64,000 nucleotides of DNA from Acidobacteriota bacterium (GTDB lineage Bacteria; Acidobacteriota; Terriglobia; Terriglobales; Acidobacteriaceae), in NCBI GenBank assembly GCA_021813745.1, contig JAKAJO010000026.1:19822-83821 (forward strand), written 5' to 3'. Positions 59,934 through 64,000 of the stretch are shown here, in pieces. Both the position numbers and the translations under genes were made by a program. The notes beneath the pieces are model-generated. The model had not been told where the DNA came from and ran no database searches. It saw only the letters and a list, made by a program, of their open reading frames with translations. Numbering within the stretch: the stretch's first letter is position 1; each line of letters begins with the position of its first letter.

Positions 59934-62392
59934 GGGACCAGACGCAGAGTATGCTGCGTCTGCGCGGCGACTGCTGCGGGTGTGAAAGCCAGGCCGAAGG
60001 TTGTGCCGTTATAGTAAGCCGGCCACTGATCGCGGAAATAGGGGCTATAGGGATTGCCGCTTTCGCCGAGGACGATGTTTTCTGTCGAACCGTCGATATT
60101 GCTCCAGTCCATCGTGAATCGCTGCGAAGGGCCAACCGAGCCGGATGCCTGTTTGACGGTTGTAGCGTCTCCGCTTAGTGGCTGCGGACCGGTTCCGGCG
60201 AAGTGGCCGGGCAAGTGCAGTAACTGGACCAACGGATGTTCAATGTCGATGAAATGCCAGGAGCCATAGGACCAATGGTCGACACGCGTGGGTGCCTTCC
60301 CGTCTTCCATGCCCTTGAGAACTGCGGCGGCGAGGAAATCATCCCAGTTCCTATAGTCATGTGGGAGCCATTCGGGGTAGGCATGCATCACGATCTCTTC
60401 AAGTGCGAAATTGGACTCGCTCCAGCGGTAAAGTGCGGCGTCTTTTCCGAGCTTGGGTTCAAGGAGCATGGTGCCGAGAGCTTTGCGCGTCTGGGCGACG
60501 ATGGATGCGGCCGTGGAGTCCGTGCTGAGACGGCCATCCCAGGAGCGCAATAAATCAGCTGCCGCGCGGAGGCGATCATCGACGTGGTCAGCGTGGTCGA
60601 TGGCGTAGGCCAAACGCTGACCGAGTTCTTGATCGACTTCGCTGTAGACATCAGTCTGCAGGGCAAGCATATCCGCGGGCTTGAGCTGGTCGCGGCCCTG
60701 CAAAACTTTGTAGATGCGCTCAATACGGTAGGGGTCGGCCCACTCGAGTGAGAGCGGGTAGGGCGATTTGGGCGTTGTGACACGAGCGTTTGCAGTGGCC
60801 AGGAAGCCGGAAGGGGGATCGACAGCGCTGGGGAGACTGTCAAACGTGATATAGCCCTGCCACTCATGGTGGCTGTCGGCGATGGGGACAGGCTCCAGGC
60901 CGGCTGGGCGCAGCGGGATACGGCCGATGGCGTGGTAGGCGATGTGACCCTGGCTGTCCGCGTAGACAAGATTCTGCGTAGGCCAGCACCACTGGGCAAG
61001 GGCCGATGAGAATTCGCGCCAATTGGAGGCGGTATTCATGGCGTAAAGCGGCAGATCGTTGAGAGCAGAGTCGTAAAGGGTCCAGCGAAGCGCCATGGGA
61101 CGTGTTTCGCCTTGGAGCATGGGATTGAGGAGAGGTCCGTGCGCGGTGACCTGGACGGTAACGGAGACATCATGACCTCCTCTGACATGGATCGTCTCGC
61201 GATCGATGCCAAGAGGTTGCCAGGATCCGTTGGGCGCAAGATAGTGGCCGCGGCCGTCGAGCCTTTCGATGTAAAGATCTTGCACGTCGGCGAATAGCGC
61301 GGTGAATCCCCAGGCGACGCGGTCATTATGTCCGGCAATGACGTAGGGTAGGCCGGGGAGGGTGACGCCGGCAGCGTGGAATCCGGGAGCTTCAAGATCC
61401 GCCATGTACCAGATATTGGGTTCGGTGAGTGACAAGTGCATGTCGTTGGAGAGCAAAGGTAATCCGCTGGCGGTGTGGTTACCCGCAACGACCCAGTTGT
61501 TTGAGCCCTCTGCGCAGCCCGAGCAATCGGGCAGATCGAGTAGAAGACGAACTTGCGCCAGGCTATCGAGAGACGGAGAGGCGGTGCGTGTGAGGTCGTC
61601 CTCATTGTCTTCGTCGGTGGTGGGCGGAGGGGCTGGATCCGGTTTGCTGAGATCAACGACTTCGCCGGTAGGTGGATGATCGCGCCAAGAGCCAACGGGG
61701 TAAAGCTCGAACTCCAGCCGGGGATTGTGGAGGCGCGCGGCAATTTGCTCGCGGGCCAATTTGACGTCCCAATGGGTGTCAAGGGTTTCCATCATCATGA
61801 GGCCAACGGCGATGGAGTCAACGCCGGACCATGGAGACGGGCTGTCATGTAACAGGCGGAACTCGGGCGGCAGGTTGTGCTGGTGCTGGCTGATAAAAAC
61901 ATTGACGCCACGGGCATAGTCGTTGAGCCGGCTCTGTTCGTCGGGCGCGAGGTGGGCATAGATGCGGTGGGCGACATTGTGAAACTCGAGGACGCGACGG
62001 GAGATGTCATGGGGAATGAGCGCGGGTCCAAGGATTTCCGCGAGCGTGCCGCTGGAGTTGCGGCGGTACATGTCCATTTGCCAGAGGCGGTCTTGTGCGG
62101 TGACGTAGCCCTGGGCGAAAAAGAGATCGGATTGCGAGGCAGCTTGTATGTGCGGGACACCATGCGCGTCGCGGCGAACGACGACGGGTGCGGACAGCCC
62201 CGGGAGATGCAGCGTGCCGTCGAGGGTGGGTAGGGCGGCGTGCGCGGCGGCGCGCAACCAGAGCACGGCGGCGGTGAGAGCGATGGCGACAAGCACGACG
62301 AGCGCGGTGGCCGAAGCAAAGAGTTTGCGCAGCCAGATGTGCTCTCGGCGGGCCGTGCGGTGCGTGGCTTGTAGAGTTTCGGGGTGGGCCAT
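59930..62392 (-). CDS. Penicillin acylase-family N-terminal-nucleophile hydrolase
   Basis: An 820-residue amidase precursor. An N-terminal membrane anchor (SATALVVLVAIALTAAVLWL) leads into the alpha chain (PVVVRRDAHGVPHIQAASQS; FAQGYVTAQDRLWQMDMYRR). An acidic linker (about 250-275) is followed by the autocatalytic site EGSNNWVVAG, where Ser 297 becomes the beta-chain nucleophile. Further motifs are LLSNDMHLSLTEPNIWYMAD, LPYVIAGHNDRVAWGFT and a C-terminal LVPLVPL-like end (TLRLVP). Substrates in this family range from beta-lactams to acyl-homoserine lactones. It is the first gene of the coupled operon. Confidence 0.93.
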   Translation of the reverse strand: MAHPETLQATHRTARREHIWLRKLFASATALVVLVAIALTAAVLWLRAAAHAALPTLDGTLHLPGLSAPVVVRRDAHGVPHIQAASQSDLFFAQGYVTAQDRLWQMDMYRRNSSGTLAEILGPALIPHDISRRVLEFHNVAHRIYAHLAPDEQSRLNDYARGVNVFISQHQHNLPPEFRLLHDSPSPWSGVDSIAVGLMMMETLDTHWDVKLAREQIAARLHNPRLEFELYPVGSWRDHPPTGEVVDLSKPDPAPPPTTDEDNEDDLTRTASPSLDSLAQVRLLLDLPDCSGCAEGSNNWVVAGNHTASGLPLLSNDMHLSLTEPNIWYMADLEAPGFHAAGVTLPGLPYVIAGHNDRVAWGFTALFADVQDLYIERLDGRGHYLAPNGSWQPLGIDRETIHVRGGHDVSVTVQVTAHGPLLNPMLQGETRPMALRWTLYDSALNDLPLYAMNTASNWREFSSALAQWCWPTQNLVYADSQGHIAYHAIGRIPLRPAGLEPVPIADSHHEWQGYITFDSLPSAVDPPSGFLATANARVTTPKSPYPLSLEWADPYRIERIYKVLQGRDQLKPADMLALQTDVYSEVDQELGQRLAYAIDHADHVDDRLRAAADLLRSWDGRLSTDSTAASIVAQTRKALGTMLLEPKLGKDAALYRWSESNFALEEIVMHAYPEWLPHDYRNWDDFLAAAVLKGMEDGKAPTRVDHWSYGSWHFIDIEHPLVQLLHLPGHFAGTGPQPLSGDATTVKQASGSVGPSQRFTMDWSNIDGSTENIVLGESGNPYSPYFRDQWPAYYNGTTFGLAFTPAAVAAQTQHTLRLVP

Positions 62393-62456
62393 CGGTCAAA
62401 GACAGGATACCGCTGTGAGGGGTGTTAGATCAGGTGAGGCGGGATGGACGGCACAG

Positions 62457-63599
62457 CTAAAATGCCGCGGGTTCAACGGCAGGGGCGAAGGCCGGCTTGC
62501 GCGAGCGACCGTAGATGACAATCAAGGCAATGAACAGGGCCAGGACGATTCCCAGCACAAGAAGACTGCCTTCAGGGCCATCCGTGCCGCCGCTCCAGAG
62601 GGGATTACCTGAGGGAATGGTGGTTAAATAGTGACCCTTCGCCGGCAAACCGCTGTCCGCAGTGCCATAGAAGAAGGTTTCTGACCAATCCCACGCGGCA
62701 TGGCAGCCGATGGCCCACCATGCAGAGCCTGTGAAGTGGATACTGGCGCAGAAAACAAAGCCGATGGCTGAGGCGGCAAAGATGCCAATCCAGTTTTCGC
62801 CATTATTGCCAGTGTGGACAAAGCCGAAGAGAGTTGAGGAGACCCATGCGGCAGTCCAGAAGCTGGCGTTGGCGGCCTTGCGCTGGTGAAGTATGTAGCA
62901 GGGGACAATGCCGAGCAGGACCATGAGATAGACGCCCCATACTCCATTGCCCTTGGCGCGCAGGAATAGTTCCCCGCACACGGCGCCGAGGATCACGATG
63001 GCGGCCCAGAAGTTGATGCCGCGGGTGAGCGTGAACTGGAAGTAACAGCGGAAGGTGCCTTCTTCCACGCAGCCGACGAGTAGAAAGGCTGCGCCCCAGA
63101 TGGCTGCATAGCGCAAGATGGCCGTACCAGAGAGCGCGACGGGGCCGAAATGCAGCCATCCGCCGGACGCCAGGGCGCCTACGAGCGCGGAAAGGGCGAG
63201 GAATCCGGCAGCGAGACCGGACAAAAAGTGGCGGAAGCCCTGGGCGTCAGTGAGGTTGTAGTCAAGCAGACGGCGGCGCTCGATCACGGCGACGATGGCG
63301 GCGGCAGCGAGCATGCCGATGAACGGAGCGAGCTCACCGATGAAAGCAGCGACAGGGGTGAAGCCCTGCTTGTGGTCGAAGTGACCGGCACGGCTGAATA
63401 GCGCTCCGATCAGTGCAGTGAAGGGAATCATGAGCAACGCAAAGATGAGAATGGACCACCCGGCGCGAAGGCCTGATGGACCGATGAAGACACGAACTAG
63501 GAAGCCTTCCGCAGGCTGGACGGCTTGGGGAACTTCAACGCTCTGCGCTGTTGGCGCCAGGCTATGCTCAGGGAGTGTCGAAGGGTTTTGCGGATCCAT
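62457..63599 (-). CDS. CPBP-family intramembrane protease
   Basis: A 380-residue polytopic membrane protein with about eight helices. The Abi/CPBP motif EEGTFRCYFQFTLTRGINFW (EExxxR) is followed by FGFVHTGNNGENW and FTGSAWWAIGCHAAWDWSET, which provide the further conserved His/Asn positions. A cytoplasmic Pro/Gln-rich N-terminus precedes the first helix. CCAAGGAGCCTAC precedes the ATG. It lies 64 bases upstream of the acylase operon and may be co-transcribed with it. Confidence 0.88.
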   Translation of the reverse strand: MDPQNPSTLPEHSLAPTAQSVEVPQAVQPAEGFLVRVFIGPSGLRAGWSILIFALLMIPFTALIGALFSRAGHFDHKQGFTPVAAFIGELAPFIGMLAAAAIVAVIERRRLLDYNLTDAQGFRHFLSGLAAGFLALSALVGALASGGWLHFGPVALSGTAILRYAAIWGAAFLLVGCVEEGTFRCYFQFTLTRGINFWAAIVILGAVCGELFLRAKGNGVWGVYLMVLLGIVPCYILHQRKAANASFWTAAWVSSTLFGFVHTGNNGENWIGIFAASAIGFVFCASIHFTGSAWWAIGCHAAWDWSETFFYGTADSGLPAKGHYLTTIPSGNPLWSGGTDGPEGSLLVLGIVLALFIALIVIYGRSRKPAFAPAVEPAAF

Positions 63600-63808
63600 G
63601 TAGGCTCCTTGGGATCGCGAAAGAATGGTGTACCAAAGATTTTACTGAATGGGATCACGGCGAGGGCCGGAAAACGGCCTCCCACACACCCCCGCGGTCA
63701 CCTCGCTCGATCGCGCAGCAATTGAATGCTTCTTGACACAATGGGCGCGTCCCTTGATGCTTAACTTTCCGGCTTTTTGAGGGAAATTGCTGCACGGAGC
63801 GGGTTACG

Positions 63809-64000
63809 TTGCGGGTTCGCGTCTTTTATCACGACAAGTGTTTCGATGGGGCATGCTCGGCTTCGCTCTTCACTCGCTTTCATCGCGAGTGCATCGCGAA
63901 GAATGCGACGTATGAATACCACGGGCTGGTGCATCGAGCCGGAGCACTATTTGATGAGAGCGAGTTTACGGGCGACGAGAACGCGATTGTCGAAGATCGG
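63809..64000 (+). CDS. DHH-family phosphoesterase, 5' part only
   Basis: A frame that runs off the right edge after 64 codons. It encodes RVFYHDKCFDGACSASLFTR followed by FHRECIAKNATYEYHGLVHR, the N-terminus of DHH-superfamily phosphoesterases (the DKCFDG segment holds metal ligands). The best start is TTG at 63809, with GGAG about 8 bases upstream; no ATG is available. Divergent from the CPBP gene. Confidence 0.75.
   Translation, partial: MRVRVFYHDKCFDGACSASLFTRFHRECIAKNATYEYHGLVHRAGALFDESEFTGDENAIVEDR

Overview
The window looks like chromosomal DNA of a high-GC soil bacterium of the Acidobacteriota, most likely Terriglobia (Acidobacteriaceae). This is inferred from protein families typical of that group: a VWA protein of the acidobacterial VWFA-related type, DUF4382 lipoproteins, NPVP-linked IPT-repeat lipoproteins, the small zinc-ribbon/sigma-region-4 gene pair, and an N-terminal-CxxC radical SAM protein of a type linked to membrane-spanning lipids. 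I see no rRNA, tRNA, CRISPR array, transposase or phage module.

Layout. 0.5-9.1 kb (+): DUF4382 lipoprotein; MarR regulator with a perfect palindromic operator and a small membrane protein; DtxR/MntR regulator with an Nramp Mn transporter; nnr-tsaE and an Ldh-family dehydrogenase. 9.3-14.4 kb (-): a second DUF4382 lipoprotein and a 1167-residue IPT-repeat lipoprotein. 14.6-26.7 kb: a stress-type island containing a zinc-ribbon protein with a P-type ATPase, an exported helical protein, a USP-VWA-M48 protease operon, and an exported rubrerythrin-DUF2231-histidine kinase-sigma54 activator operon. 26.9-34.9 kb: an exported protein; larE-larC-larB (nickel-pincer cofactor synthesis) without larA; a Tat-exported GH127 protein and an aldo/keto reductase. 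34.9-45.2 kb: an FmdB-like protein, a Tes-like radical SAM protein, an RlpA-like lipoprotein, and a translationally coupled pair of exported TldD/TldE-like proteins. 45.3-54.8 kb (+): a membrane M48 protease, gcvH-gcvPA-gcvPB, three TadE/TadG-like genes and dnaB. 54.9-63.6 kb: a degenerate S24 regulator, the zinc-ribbon/sigma-like pair, a tightly coupled penicillin-acylase/GT-C/ispA/DUF59 operon and a CPBP protease. A DHH phosphoesterase is cut off at the right edge.

How it works together. The main observation is a candidate sigma54 regulon between 14.6 and 26.7 kb. Five boxes with the -24/-12 GG...GC spacing (two of them matching TGGCAC-N5-TTGC) lie beside three TTTGAC...GTCAAA inverted-repeat sites. 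They sit upstream of the IPT lipoprotein, the zinc-ribbon/P-type ATPase pair, the exported helical protein, the USP-VWA-M48 operon and the rubrerythrin operon. The last operon encodes a histidine kinase and an NtrC-type activator, the obvious candidate for binding these sites. Other points of note are the Tes-like radical SAM protein, the exported TldD/TldE-like pair, and the lar genes without their only well-known client.

Base composition changes along the window. Plus-strand genes before about 9 kb end codons mostly in C, those after about 25 kb mostly in G, and minus-strand genes after 35 kb mostly in C. The plus strand therefore switches from C-rich to G-rich across the stress island.
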